This document shows positions 10,868 to 20,545 of a DNA stretch of 64,000 nucleotides, in pieces (position 1 is the stretch's first letter; each line of letters starts with the position of its first letter). The translations under genes were made by a program, and so were the position numbers. Origin of the DNA: Oscheius tipulae (lineage: Eukaryota; Nematoda; Chromadorea; Rhabditida; Rhabditidae); NCBI GenBank assembly GCA_037178975.1, contig JASJZH010000001.1, positions 3,348,001-3,412,000 on the forward strand. The letters run 5' to 3'. The notes beneath the pieces are model-generated. The model was not told the DNA's origin and made no database searches. It was given only the letters and a program-made list of their open reading frames with translations.

Positions 10868-11268
10868 CAGAAAGCCCCCGGGACTGTACGAAACTAGTGA
10901 TCGCTCAGAGAAGAATGCTCCGTAGATGTCTTGGTGTCACTTTGCTGGATAGGCGGACAAACAACTGGCTCATGGAGAGGACCAAAGTCGCAGATGTTAG
11001 AGAGATGGGCCATAAGAAAATGGAATTTTGCAAGGAAAATATCATACGCGGACACATGAACGAGACGAGTGCTGGAATGGCGCCCTTGGAGAGCAATCAG
11101 ACCATCAGGACGACCGAAACCCAGATGGAGCGACAGTTTCACAGGCGAAATGGGACAAAGTTGGATGCGAGTGGCTAGAGAAGATCAAGCCCAATGGAAC
11201 CAACATAGAATGCGACACGTGAACACGTTGAAATCGTAATAAATAAAAAAAAAATAATAAAATAAGAA
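10868..11268 (+). mobile_element. Dead 3' end of a non-LTR retrotransposon (RTE-like LINE)
   Basis: The plus strand encodes the C-terminal tail typical of reverse transcriptases of this class: QRRMLRRCLGVTLLDRRTN, then MERTKVADVRE, and in another frame GRPKPRWSDSFTGEMGQSW and VAREDQAQWNQHRMRH. At least one frameshift separates the blocks. The frame closes before an A-rich AATAAATAAAAAAAAAATAA tail near 11238-11268, as at LINE 3' ends. Nothing of the catalytic domain remains. It sits in the space between the MARCH copy and the 3' end of USP5. Confidence 0.75.
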
Positions 11269-11378
11269 TTTGGCAAGAGGTAATAGTGATTTATTGTGGA
11301 TACAAGGCAATAATTTATAAAACCGGGAAATCTTACACAGGTAATTAAGACGAGAAGAGGACCCATATTGCGAAGAGA

Positions 11379-14101
11379 TTAGATTCTTTTGAAGATGTAG
11401 AGGTAGGCCAGCTGACGCGGAGGATTCTGCGAGACGGCTACTTTCTCATCGTTGTACAATATCTGAAGATTGTTGGTGATAGAAGAACACATTCAAGAGC
11501 TTACCCATTTTCCTTCTTTCAGCAGATGAGCCACATAGTGTCCAGAATGGGGACTGCTGCCCATGTGACTGATGAATCCGATCAGCTTGTATTGGCCACT
11601 GCCGTCGGTGTACTCAGTCGATTGTCCGGCTGTTTCGGTGGCAGCCTGCTCTTCTTCGGGAGGAACTTCACCGGCGTGTTCGAAGAGCCATTCTGCGGCC
11701 TGATTAACGTCCTGGAACTTGTTCAAAGCAAAGCAGGCCTGATGAGCAGTGAAACCTGAAATTTATTGTGTAAAAATGCGAAAGAAACAAAGCGAACCGA
11801 ATCCTACAAGTTCCTGGACACAGGGACGTTTAGCGGCTGCTTTCCTGTCGACATTTTGGGCCACTGGCTGAACTGCTTCGTTGATCGACGGATCGTCTAG
11901 ACGAGGAAGAAGCCATTCCATAGCCTGCTCGGCGTTTCCGTTCGTATTGCGTACTTCGATGGCGGCTCGAATCGATGCGTTTTCCGAGAATCCCATCTGT
12001 TTGAGCTGCTCGGCAACCGTCTTATCGTAGTCGGGAAGAGTGGCGGCCGTGGCGGTCTCGACATTGTCCGGAAGCAGGACTTCTTCGGGCTTCTTTCCGC
12101 TTCCACGAAGAGAGGTGAGATCCAGTTGATCGTTGACGTGCACATCCATGTCGAACTTCCTCACTCTCAAGTCGGGCCCGAGAGCGAATTTCTGGATCTG
12201 GATTACGAGGAATTCGGGGAAGGTCTTGAACCGCAGCGTGTTGGTTGCTCCTTTGTCTTCGCCAGTGACGGGACTCTTGTAATCGTCAATGTGGCTGACA
12301 GCGAACGCAGATTCGATCAGATAGTCGAGGCTGACCTCGAAACGCTTCTCGGTTTCTCCTTCCTTAGCCTCCATCGGAATCATCAGCTCCTAAATTTCAG
12401 CTTTACAAACAGAACCAAAACAGAACCACCTCACGAACAGGGAGTCCAAGTATGACCTCTTCCTTGTCGGTGTAGCGAACTTTTCCAGAGGCGAGATCTT
12501 CGAAACGGGCCTCCATTTTGAACTTCAATGGCAGTGTGGCATCTTTAATGTCAGCCGGTGTGGATTTGGTGATTCTGTCGACGAGATGGCGAAGATATTC
12601 CTCGGCGTCTTGCTGTGCAGCTGTACGGAACTCTGGATGATTCCCAGCTACGACCTGTTTGAACTGCTTCGGCTTGATCCCGTTCAAGCTCTTCTCCTCT
12701 AGCTCCTTGACAGCATGTTCTCCGGTCATCATCGATTTGAAGAGTTTGGTCACTTGGGCATTCATATCCGTATGAATGTTCTCGAGAGGTACGCGATCGA
12801 ATTCCGTCTTGGCATTATTGACGAAGCGTTCCTGAATGGATGGGAGAAGCAACATTGCTTGGACGACCTGAAGAGGAGTGGCTTCATTTAAACAACGAGA
12901 ACTTACAGAGTTCATGTAACAGCTGCTTCCAATATTGACAAGGCCTGTATAGCCGGCTCCGTATTTGTTCTCCAGGGATGCTCCATCTTCGACGCACTTG
13001 GCCCATTCCCACTTCTGATTCATGTCCAGTTCCATCTCGAGCGTGCTCTTCTCCGTCTTCTTCATAGTGTCCACGTCCAGACCCCAGTGGGCGAGGTGCT
13101 CCTTCAGTTTTCCGTCAATGACGGCATCGTCTTCATCGTAGCTGTAGACGTCAGCACAGCCGTTGGCGACAGTTCCAAGCTTCACGACAAGAGGGAATCC
13201 AGTGAGCTCCCAGTGCTGTCTCATGTGATTGTTGCCGCTGGACAACTTGCCGTCAGCCAGATACTGCGACCGGCCACATTTGATGATGCCGTCGCTGAGG
13301 TTGAGCCAGAGATTTTCCGTCAGCTCGCAGTCCTGCATCTCGCACTTCCATCCCGACGTTGGTATCTAAAACCGTAATGAAACGATCAGATAAGAAGAAA
13401 CCAACCACTTTGCCGTTTGTCTGCAATTGAGGAAGATCGATGTGTTTCGTGATCAACTTGATTTCCCCGTCCCAGGCATTCGAGGCCGTTTGAAGCATCT
13501 CGAGTCTTTCAGCACTGGTACAGGTGGCGACGTAATGAGCCGCATCATACAATCCATCTCCCAGAGCTTGCGTAATGGGGATCAGCCGATACAGATTGGG
13601 GTAGATGGCAAGGTGGTATTGGTCGACGAGCTCATGTCTGAATACCGTATGATTGTAGTATAGGAAGAGGCACACTTCTCAACGTCAAATCCACCTTCCT
13701 TGCCAATAGCGAGCTTCTTAATTTGCGGCTCTCCGGTATCTTCGTCTGCCGACTTCTCCTTTTCAACCGAAACCTTGAACAAAAATCATTGAAGCTCCAA
13801 AAAGCTAGTTTACCTTGCAGCTTTCCACGTGGACAAAGACCCGGTGTCCTGTCTTCTCGACATATGTCTCCAGATGCTCCCTGCAGAAGCAGTAGTAGCT
13901 GTTGAGACTGACGTAGAGGCCGCCTGAAACATTCTAGCTGCTCAGAATTGAACGAAAAGTACCTGGATGAAAAGCTGACTTGTAGCAGTGAGTGCATTCA
14001 TCCTTGTAGACCCTCACATCGCCATGGGGAATGACGAAGGGGGCCCCCTTCAGCTCCTTTTCGAGCTCTTCCGCAGCGAACGACTCAACTACGGTCGTCA
14101 T
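11379..14101 (-). CDS. USP5: Ubiquitin carboxyl-terminal hydrolase 5 (isopeptidase T)
   Basis: The cysteine protease disassembles unanchored polyubiquitin chains in cytosol and nucleus. The order fits USP5. The N-terminus carries a cryptic and a canonical UBP zinc finger, with WKCEMQDCELTENLWLNLSD and the SSGNNHMRQHWELTGFPL block that holds the ubiquitin C-terminus. The Cys box is GYTGLVNIGSSCYMNSV. The QQDAEEYLRHLVDRI box follows. Two UBA domains come next (AEQLKQMGFSENASIRAA; VQELVGFG...AHQACFAL). The His box is GSSPHSGHYVAHLL, and the end is LAYLYIFKRI. Catalytic Cys and His are present. Introns are short except for none above a few hundred bases. A TTTATTTCAG acceptor lies 1 nt before the ATG. 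Only one asparagine-to-serine change is seen in the Cys box (NLGN to NIGS). Confidence 0.95.
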
Positions 14102-14425
14102 TCTGAAATAAACTGAATGTGCAAGCAAGTAAAGATAAGATGAATAAAAAAATAAAAGAAAGAAGGGGATAAGGCTGCTAGTGTCACGATTTGTCAGCAT
14201 TCGAAACGATAATGAAAATACGTCGCAACCGATGTAAACAGCTGGAACGGCCAAGCGTTTAAGACGCGAAGCAAAGAGATCTTTTGTTCCCAGGTAGTCA
14301 ATCAAAAAAGACCAATCGTTATGAGGAAATGATAAATGGATGCAAATGACTAGACCAGTCAAGTTAACCAAAAGGAATTCATCGCTCTTGGCCAGTTTTC
14401 CTTCTAGCAACATATACTTCGTAGC
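14102..14425. other. USP5 upstream region
   Basis: Promoter-side sequence of USP5 with no gene recognised. It contains the 3' splice site used just before the USP5 start. Confidence 0.4.
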
Positions 14426-14723
14426 GGAATATAATCTGCTCAGGAATAGGGTTTACTGGCGGAAAAATGGAATTTTTCCTCGCGGGATCCGCCGGGTTAG
14501 TCCTTTAACATTTAGCAGCGGATTTCTTGTTTTTTTTCACCAATTTTCTCACTTTTTTTCAGTTATTTTCAAACATAGCGGATGACAACAAAAAACGTTG
14601 ATAAGCAAAAATTATAGAAAATCGGGTGAAATCCGCTGTCAAATGTTGAAGAACGGCGGCTCTCGCGAGAAAAACCTACAGTATGCCGCCAGTCAACCCC
14701 CGCTCCTGAACGGACTATAGTTC
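14426..14723. mobile_element. MITE, about 300 bp, non-autonomous relative of the transposon at 22475-25545
   Basis: The two ends are imperfect inverted repeats of roughly 95-100 bp. From the left: ACTGGCGG, TTTTTCCTCGCGGG, ATCCGCCG, AACATTT and GCAGCGGATTTC. All of these reappear inverted at the right end, which reads GAAATCCGCTGTC through CAGTATGCCGCCAGT to TCCTGAACGGACTATAG. The middle (TTTTTTTTCACCAA, CATAGCGGATGACAA) matches the left interior of the larger element. It has no coding capacity. The exact outer boundary and target-site duplication are uncertain by several bases. Confidence 0.82.
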
Positions 14724-14895
14724 TCGAGTTTATTTTAGAGAAAAACAACGGAAGGATTTTTAACGGAAGGAATTCGACAAACAAGAACATCTGAAAGGAG
14801 CGGTCACTCGACGTCTGCAATCAAATTGTACGCAATTGCGGAAAAGATTTTTGGTGGAAATTCAAACATTTCAGCCAGCCACAAGATATTGCAAG

Positions 14896-15106
14896 ATGGT
14901 TGTTTTCGTCTTTCTCTTGCTCTTCTTTTCCTATACCCCATCGAGAGGTTAAGTCAATAAAAAGAGCGGCCTGGTCCTATGAATCTAGTTGATAGAAACA
15001 ATATGCGAGACTGTTGGCGCTCTTGAACGGTGAGTAGATACCTTATTTCGAATCTCAGAGGATATACAGGTGTTTTTGTCAAGAAAATGGTTTTTTCGTA
15101 ACGTAA
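14896..15106 (+). CDS. Possible 40-residue secreted cysteine-containing peptide
   Basis: Exons 14896-14947, 14996-15029 and 15070-15106 join in frame. The predicted product starts MVVFVFLLLFFSYTPSR, a clear signal peptide, followed by ETICETVGALERCFCQENG with three cysteines. Introns are 48 and 40 nt with GT-AG ends. A CATTTCAG acceptor lies 21 nt before the ATG, as for neighbouring genes. An alternative acceptor at 15058 would change the last exon. No family is recognised. The splice signals support it; its small size makes it tentative. Confidence 0.4.
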
Positions 15107-15620
15107 ACGAGAGGATTAATAAGCCACATCTTAAACCACCGATGAGTTGTCTAGACGTTTGGTCCGCCTCGCCTCCTACAAATACCTACATTTCCATTGG
15201 CTCTCAGCAGATGCTCACGGTTCCGCCCTTTATTATTATTCCGACTGTCAGTTGGCATAACAGAGAAAGCCATCCCGAATCAGTTTATAGCCAGCATCTA
15301 TTCCCAAGTAACCATATGTTTCGGTTGCTCGTATCACGAGAAGTCTTTTCTAATCGTCTTTATTAATCAGTAACTTCTCTTCTAATTGTTTTTCTCGTTT
15401 AGTGAAAAGTCTAGAAGCAGACGCGAGACTGGTACTCAGTGTCGCAGCTGTGAGAGGAAAAAGAGTCACAGTTCTGATCTTCATTCTCCCTCACTCTGTA
15501 CAGTCTATGAACAATCTTTCTGTTCTCAAACACTTTAATCCACCGTTCTATTTCGGAACATTCTATTCCGAATCTTAGTTGATTGCTCTTCCACACACTC
15601 ATCCATTGAGGTACTTTCAG
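15107..15620. other. Intergenic, nothing convincing
   Basis: A minus-strand open frame covers 15411-15770, but it overlaps exon 1 of the plus-strand deaminase gene and has no recognised motif. The 3' part contains the TTTCAG acceptor directly before the next start codon. Confidence 0.4.
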
Positions 15621-16444
15621 ATGCCAGGCTCCAACATCCCAGAAGCCGAGTCCACAGTAAGGGATGACTCTGAAGGAGTTCACACAGAGTTCCAGTTGGG
15701 TCAGTCGAATCTGACTCCGGAGAAGAAGAACGGAACGGAAGGAAAGATCCGGACCGAGGAGGAACGTCAAGGTTGATTAAGACGAAAGAACAGTAGATAT
15801 GAGGTTTCAGCCACAAAACGACTTGGTTACCTTAAATGGGAGGAGTATTTCATGATGGCTGCCTTAGTGGCCTCCCAGAGAAGCAAAGATCCCAGTTGCC
15901 AGGTGAGAGTTCTCTTGTTTTTGCCTAGGAGCAACTTTTAGGTAGGAGTAGTGATTGTCGACAAGTATAAAAAGATCGTGGGTACTGGCTATAACGGTTG
16001 GTTTTTGTAACACCGGCTCTGATTGTCCAAGTATAGGGTTTCCTGCGGGCTGCTCGGACGACGAATTCCCCTGGGGCAAGGGCAACGAGGATCCCCTTGA
16101 CAATAAGTATGCTTACGTGGTCCACGCCGAGGCCAATGCGATTCTGAATAAGATCGGAGACAATCTCGAGGGAACAACTCTCTACACGACCACGTTTCCG
16201 TGCAACGAGTGCGCTAAACTTATCATCCAGGCAAGAGACCAACAACACGCCATTCTTATCAATTGTTGTTGTACTCAAACAGGCTTGTTTTCAGTCTCGA
16301 ATCGGCTCTGTCGTCTACTTGAATGACCGCTTTGAAACCAGCTACATGGCTGCCAAGAAGATGTTCGCCAGTGTCGGAATCAGCACTCGTCAGTTCCAAA
16401 TGGACAAGGAGGAGATCACTATCACTCTCAAGAGACCCATGTGA
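15621..16444 (+). CDS. DCTD: Deoxycytidylate (dCMP) deaminase
   Basis: This zinc enzyme converts dCMP to dUMP, feeding thymidylate synthesis. Exons 15621-15771, 15811-15902, 15942-15996, 16037-16230 and 16295-16444 join in frame to 213 residues. The core is EWEYF-like (KWEEYFMMAAL), QRSKDPSCQVG, GTGYNGFPAGCSDDEFPW, YVVHAEANAI (zinc His and catalytic Glu) and FPCNECAKLIIQ (two zinc Cys). The additional non-catalytic zinc ligands of the family (Cys in GCSDD) are visible. An N-terminal extension of about 60 polar residues precedes the deaminase fold. The fourth intron begins GC and not GT (CAG|GCAAGAG at 16231). This is required for a correct frame. TTTCAG directly abuts the ATG. Confidence 0.95.
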
Positions 16445-16583
16445 ATGTTTTAAGGCGTATACTTGTTGATACGGGTACCGAATAAACCGTTAGAGCTTTT
16501 TCTGTTCATTCATTGATTTGGGTATCTGTCCTCTCTTTACCTCGTTCAAAGTATTCAAAAGAAGAGAATCTTGTTCAGATAGT

Positions 16584-17537
16584 ATGCGACGGGTGTCTCT
16601 GCTGGTCCTGATATGGTTTTCTTTCACTCTCTTGCTCTACTATGTCTACAGTCTGGCTCCTCATGTGGAAGGCGAGGAAAAACTTCGTTTCCCGAGAGAT
16701 ATTGATGATCTACGGAACCTCGTTCAGATTATGGGTCGACTTAGGTACTTCTTATATCTTTTTGTATTGATTCCGAGCATCAGAGCAGAGAAGTACTCAT
16801 ACATGCTGCTCCTTTTCTCCTTGGCCTTCCTCTACAAACAGACTTTCGCCATCCCGGGCTCTTTTTTCATGGTAGCTCATTTCCATGTCTCCTTTTACAT
16901 TGGATTAGAATCTGATGGCAGGAGCTTTGTTCGGATCTCTGTTTGGAGTCCCACTCGTCTGTTTTCTCACTGCGATTGGAGCCAGTTTCTGTTTCCTGCT
17001 GTCCGGATTCTTCGCCCAGTCTATGGTTGTCAGATACTTGCATAATCATCTTAATACCGTCAGAGCAAAGGTACAGGGTCTGGTTAAATTTCGTACATGA
17101 GTCATGTTTTCCCAATCGATAAGAATGTAAAAAAAACGGTCAAAACTTGAGTAATATAAATAAGTCATTCCGGATTCAAAAGAGTAACAATTTCCAGGTA
17201 ACAGAAGAAAAGGATCGTCTCTTCTTCTATCTCCTCTCAGCCCGAGTCTTCCCTTTCACTCCACACTGGCTGCTCAACATCACCTCTCCCTTCGTCGGAA
17301 TCCCACTTTCAACTCATTTCCTAACAGTCGGACTCGGTCAGTGTTTATGCCACCCTGTTAGATCCATATCTAGGTCTAATTCCATACAACTTTCTCTGTG
17401 TTCGAGCCGGCTGCATTCTGTCAGAGATCCGGTCAGTTGGTGATGTTTTCGACCTCTTGACCATGATGGAACTACTCGCAACTGCTACTGTTCTGTTCCT
17501 TCTTTCACGAATAGCCAAACGAAGAGCAAAAGTTTAG
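16584..17537 (+). CDS. TMEM41A: TMEM41A-type membrane protein (VTT/DedA domain)
   Basis: Exons 16584-16744, 16784-16871, 16909-17070, 17198-17336 and 17374-17537 join in frame to 237 residues. The protein has an N-terminal membrane anchor (LLVLIWFSFTLLLYYVYSL), then LYKQTFAIPGSFFM, NLMAGALFGSLFG, FCFLLSGFFAQSMVV, FPFTPHWLLNITSPFVGIP and GLIPYNFLCVRAG. These are the VTT/SNARE-associated signature of TMEM41/VMP1 proteins. Relatives TMEM41B and VMP1 are ER phospholipid scramblases; the A-type role is less defined. It starts about 140 bp after the dCMP deaminase stop on the same strand, with a TTGTTCAG acceptor 5 nt before the ATG. That spacing would suit a downstream gene in a nematode-style operon. 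Confidence 0.92.
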
Positions 17538-17716
17538 TTTCCAGATTGTTTTTCTTGGCTGATTTACGGGTTATGTATAGATGAAAGTTTTCACATTTGT
17601 ACTGTTCGTTGTTTCAGACTCCGGTCATTAATAGTCTGTTCCTATTCCTTCCAATCATCAGAAGTCATTAGAAAACAAAAGAAGATAACATATGACTTAT
17701 TCCATTTGAAGGTAAA

Positions 17717-18823
17717 CTATCCGAGATACTGGCCCGCAAAGAGGACGGTCTTCTTGTAGATGAGAAAGTAGAGGAAGAGTCTGTTCGTGTTGACGTCGTA
17801 ATGGAGACTTGGCTTTTGCAGTATACACGTCGCAGCGGCAGCCTTGGTTCCCTGCTCATAAAACTGAAAAAGTTTGATTCCACGTTTCCAACTCCGATTT
17901 ATCTCGATCACAGCCTTCTGGAAAATCTTGTTTCGAAGTCTTCGAAGTCCGTCACGATGTTGTCCAGATCGCACTATCCGTCGAAGAGAGTATCTAGCCC
18001 CATCTGCTTGAGCGTCATTGAACTCTGCATGCATTTGACTCTCGAACTTGGACATTCTGGTCGAACCCTTCTTTTGGGCCTTGTCCAGTCTCTCCGCCGT
18101 CTCCTTGCCGTCGAAGCTTTGACGCAGTCTGTGGCCATCTGACTATTTCCTTCGGAATCACCAGCCAGAAGCTTTACTCCTTGTAGATCAGATCGGGCGC
18201 CTGGGCCTCGTCTGTTTCCTAGTAATGTTTTCGTGGGGCCCTTTGTATGAGAAACACGACCTCCTTGGTCACTACATTGCTCATGTAGAGTTCACCCTCT
18301 TTTGTGGATCCAGCTCTGAACGGCTTTTTCCACAGGCTATTGAAGTAGAGGATTTTGATGAACATCACAGTGGAATCTGAAGACTCATGTTGCTGGAAAC
18401 GAGTAACAGTGTGTAGCATACCAAAGTTTGTATCAAAATGTAGACTTATCGTAAAAGGTAAACAAAGTTGAGGCGCTGGCGAATCATTCCACCCGTCTCC
18501 TTGCTGACAGCCTCGTTCACGTAAGCCACCAATTCCCTCGGATCGTCATAGTCTTCTTGGCGGATCTTGGCCGAATCTTCCTCAGATACACCAGCTTCAC
18601 ATGGCAATTGAAATCGATGAGGACAAGGCTCAACAGTTTGATGCATTTGCTCTTGCTCATCTTCTTCACAAGATCCTTTAATTACTTGACGTAAGCTATT
18701 TATCCCTACCGTGACAGAACGTTGCTCCTGCCACGGTAGCTCGACTGAAGGAAACGTGCGGGCACGTTGAAGTGAGAAGGAAGGGCCATAAAAGGTTGAC
18801 AGTAGGGGATAGGATCCAGGCAA
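17717..18823 (-). pseudogene. Serpin pseudogene
   Basis: Serpin blocks appear in order on the minus strand but in different frames with stops. They are DDPRELVAYVNEAVSKETGG (helix F region), ILYFNSLWKKPFRAGSTKEG (the conserved breach/strand 3A block), a YKE...FWLVIPKE block, MGLDTLFDG, and the hinge of the reactive loop EQGTKAAAAT followed by LFLYFLIYKKTVLFAGQYLG. Stop codons interrupt after RAPRKHY and after LDTLFDG, and KAVIEIN is in another frame from the preceding segment. The N-terminal third is unrecognisable. Its 5' side runs close to the left end of the inverted duplication at 18893. Confidence 0.8.
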
Positions 18824-18920
18824 ATTTCAAGAGAACAAAGTTCTAACTGTCGTACAGCTCAAAGCGGCGATAGCATTACTTGTCTTTTTGAATCTTGTCA
18901 GATTTCGTCTAGAGATCAAA

Positions 18921-19290
18921 CTAAATGAGGTTTGATGTTCTACCAAAGCGTTTTCGTGCAACTGTAGTTTTATACTCTGGCAGTTTATCCAATAAGTTAA
19001 CTTCCGTATTCTGCCTGCTACTGGCTCCAGCCATAAAAAGTGTACTTGCGACCCCGGAAAAGATACCAATTACCCTTATCAGAAGCTCTTTCACAATGCT
19101 CCCCGTGTCATTCACGTTCTGTTGATGGTCTTTCCCGACTGGCCTTTCCTGACCCACTAAATTCATCCCCACAAGCATGAGACTCAATTGCACTGTACAA
19201 TCTGCTGAAGCCTAATACAAAGAGATTGAAAGTCATCAACATTTGGCTCACCATATACGTCCAAAGGATCGAAGTCCAGATAAGCAAGTA
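18921..19290 (-). CDS. Possible small membrane protein (left copy), structure unresolved
   Basis: Open frames on the minus strand encode two hydrophobic stretches in different frames (LIWTSILWTYMVSQMLMTF near 19290-19230 and IRVIGIFSGVASTLFMAGA near 19090-19030), the second ending in SSRQNTEVNLLDKLPEYK. A spliced transcript joining them is possible but I could not find donor and acceptor pairs that keep frame. It is identical in the right arm. No family is recognised, so it may not be a gene. Confidence 0.25.
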
Positions 19291-19731
19291 CAAAGGGGAT
19301 CTCTAACGTCAGCCAGTCAGTCACCGTTGTCTAACTCCTCCAACTTCTAGTCAGGCATATTAACTGGTATGCCTCTCCCCTGTCTTCTTTACCCTTTCCA
19401 CAGCTTGTTCCTTTCTCCTTACCTTTTGCAATCCAGTGTGTTGACCGTCTCCCATCTCCCCGCCCACCTCTGATAACTTTCCAATCTTCTCTTCAATAGC
19501 TCGTTCGTTCTAGCTCTCCCTTCATTTTTTCGGTCCAGACATTTTTTTTTCTAGGCGGCAAATCGATCAGCCCTTACCTCTATACGCCTCGAGGGTGTTC
19601 GAAGTTCGGCTGTTCCACAAACATAAGATCCTCACTGGTCATATAGTTATTTCGTACTATCTATATAGAGGAGTATAAGAGTCACACCATAGACCAGTGC
19701 GCCTCTCTTCCAACTCTCTTATCTTAAAAAA

Positions 19732-20175
19732 ATGTCGATGAAAAGCTTCATTTCTACGATCTGTCGTCTCGCGATAACCGGAGCTCCCAGTCTGTAGCAA
19801 AATGTCTTTTCGTCCAGTCTTACTGACCTCATAGTCTCTTTTTCATTTCTTTAAACTCTCCCTCTCTCTCGAGCAAACATAACTTTCAGCAGCTTCCCTT
19901 CTCTTTCCTTCTTCTTTGTTCGTCCTTTCTCGACCTCCAAGTGCTGTGAGAGGCTAGGGTAGAAGCACCCTCGCGTCACAGCTCACGAGGGTAAGTATTC
20001 TGTTTGATTGATCTAAACAAGGAATAGGTACCACATCGCAACCATCCAGGTGCGTAACAAGAAGTCGTCGGTCGAGTCGGTTCCGCCGCGTCCGCCCTAT
20101 TCTCTTCTGTTCCTCTGGGCTGAAGATATCCCTCCCAAGACTGAACGTCCGGAGTTCAAGCACCATCTTCGCTGA
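19732..20175 (+). CDS. Possible 77-residue mitochondrial-type protein upstream of AMD1 (left copy)
   Basis: Exons 19732-19789, 19963-19990 and 20028-20175 would join in frame. The predicted N-terminus MSMKSFISTICRLAITGAP looks like a mitochondrial presequence. The body includes GYHIATIQVRNKKSS and PPRPPYSLLFLWAEDIPPK and ends EFKHHLR. The last exon has good coding character and the 37-nt intron before it is typical of this locus; the first exon is a guess. I do not recognise the family. It lies 370 bp before AMD1 on the same strand, and an identical copy is present in the right arm. Confidence 0.35.
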
Positions 20176-20545
20176 CTAGTAGAGGTCAGTAGAGGCAGAA
20201 AACTGGGCAAAGAGAGTCATTTGGATCTACCATATCGTAAGATGGACGTGTAAAAGGGAAAGGAACAGTAGTCAGATAAGGAAATATGTTGTTGTTTATA
20301 CACAAAATAGTACGTTCACCACACAACAAAGTCTGATAGAGACAATTCGGGAAGACCGTATTTCAGGATTGTATGGGTCCAGGAGCTGAGACCCTCATCC
20401 TCGTTCTCTATCGTCGTCCTCCTTAGCGGGTCCGAGTCCTTCATTCCTCTTCAAGCCTTCTTTTGATCTTCTTTCGGTTGATTCTTTCCTGTCAAGCAGA
20501 ACAGAGGTATCAGAACAGAATATAACAGGGAACGAAAATGTTCAG

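Noticed and set aside
15411-15770. 119-codon minus-strand open frame
   Set aside because: It overlaps the first exon of the secure dCMP deaminase gene and shows no recognised motif or splice signals.
17801-18142. 113-codon plus-strand open frame
   Set aside because: It is antisense to the serpin reactive-loop region, which explains the sequence better.
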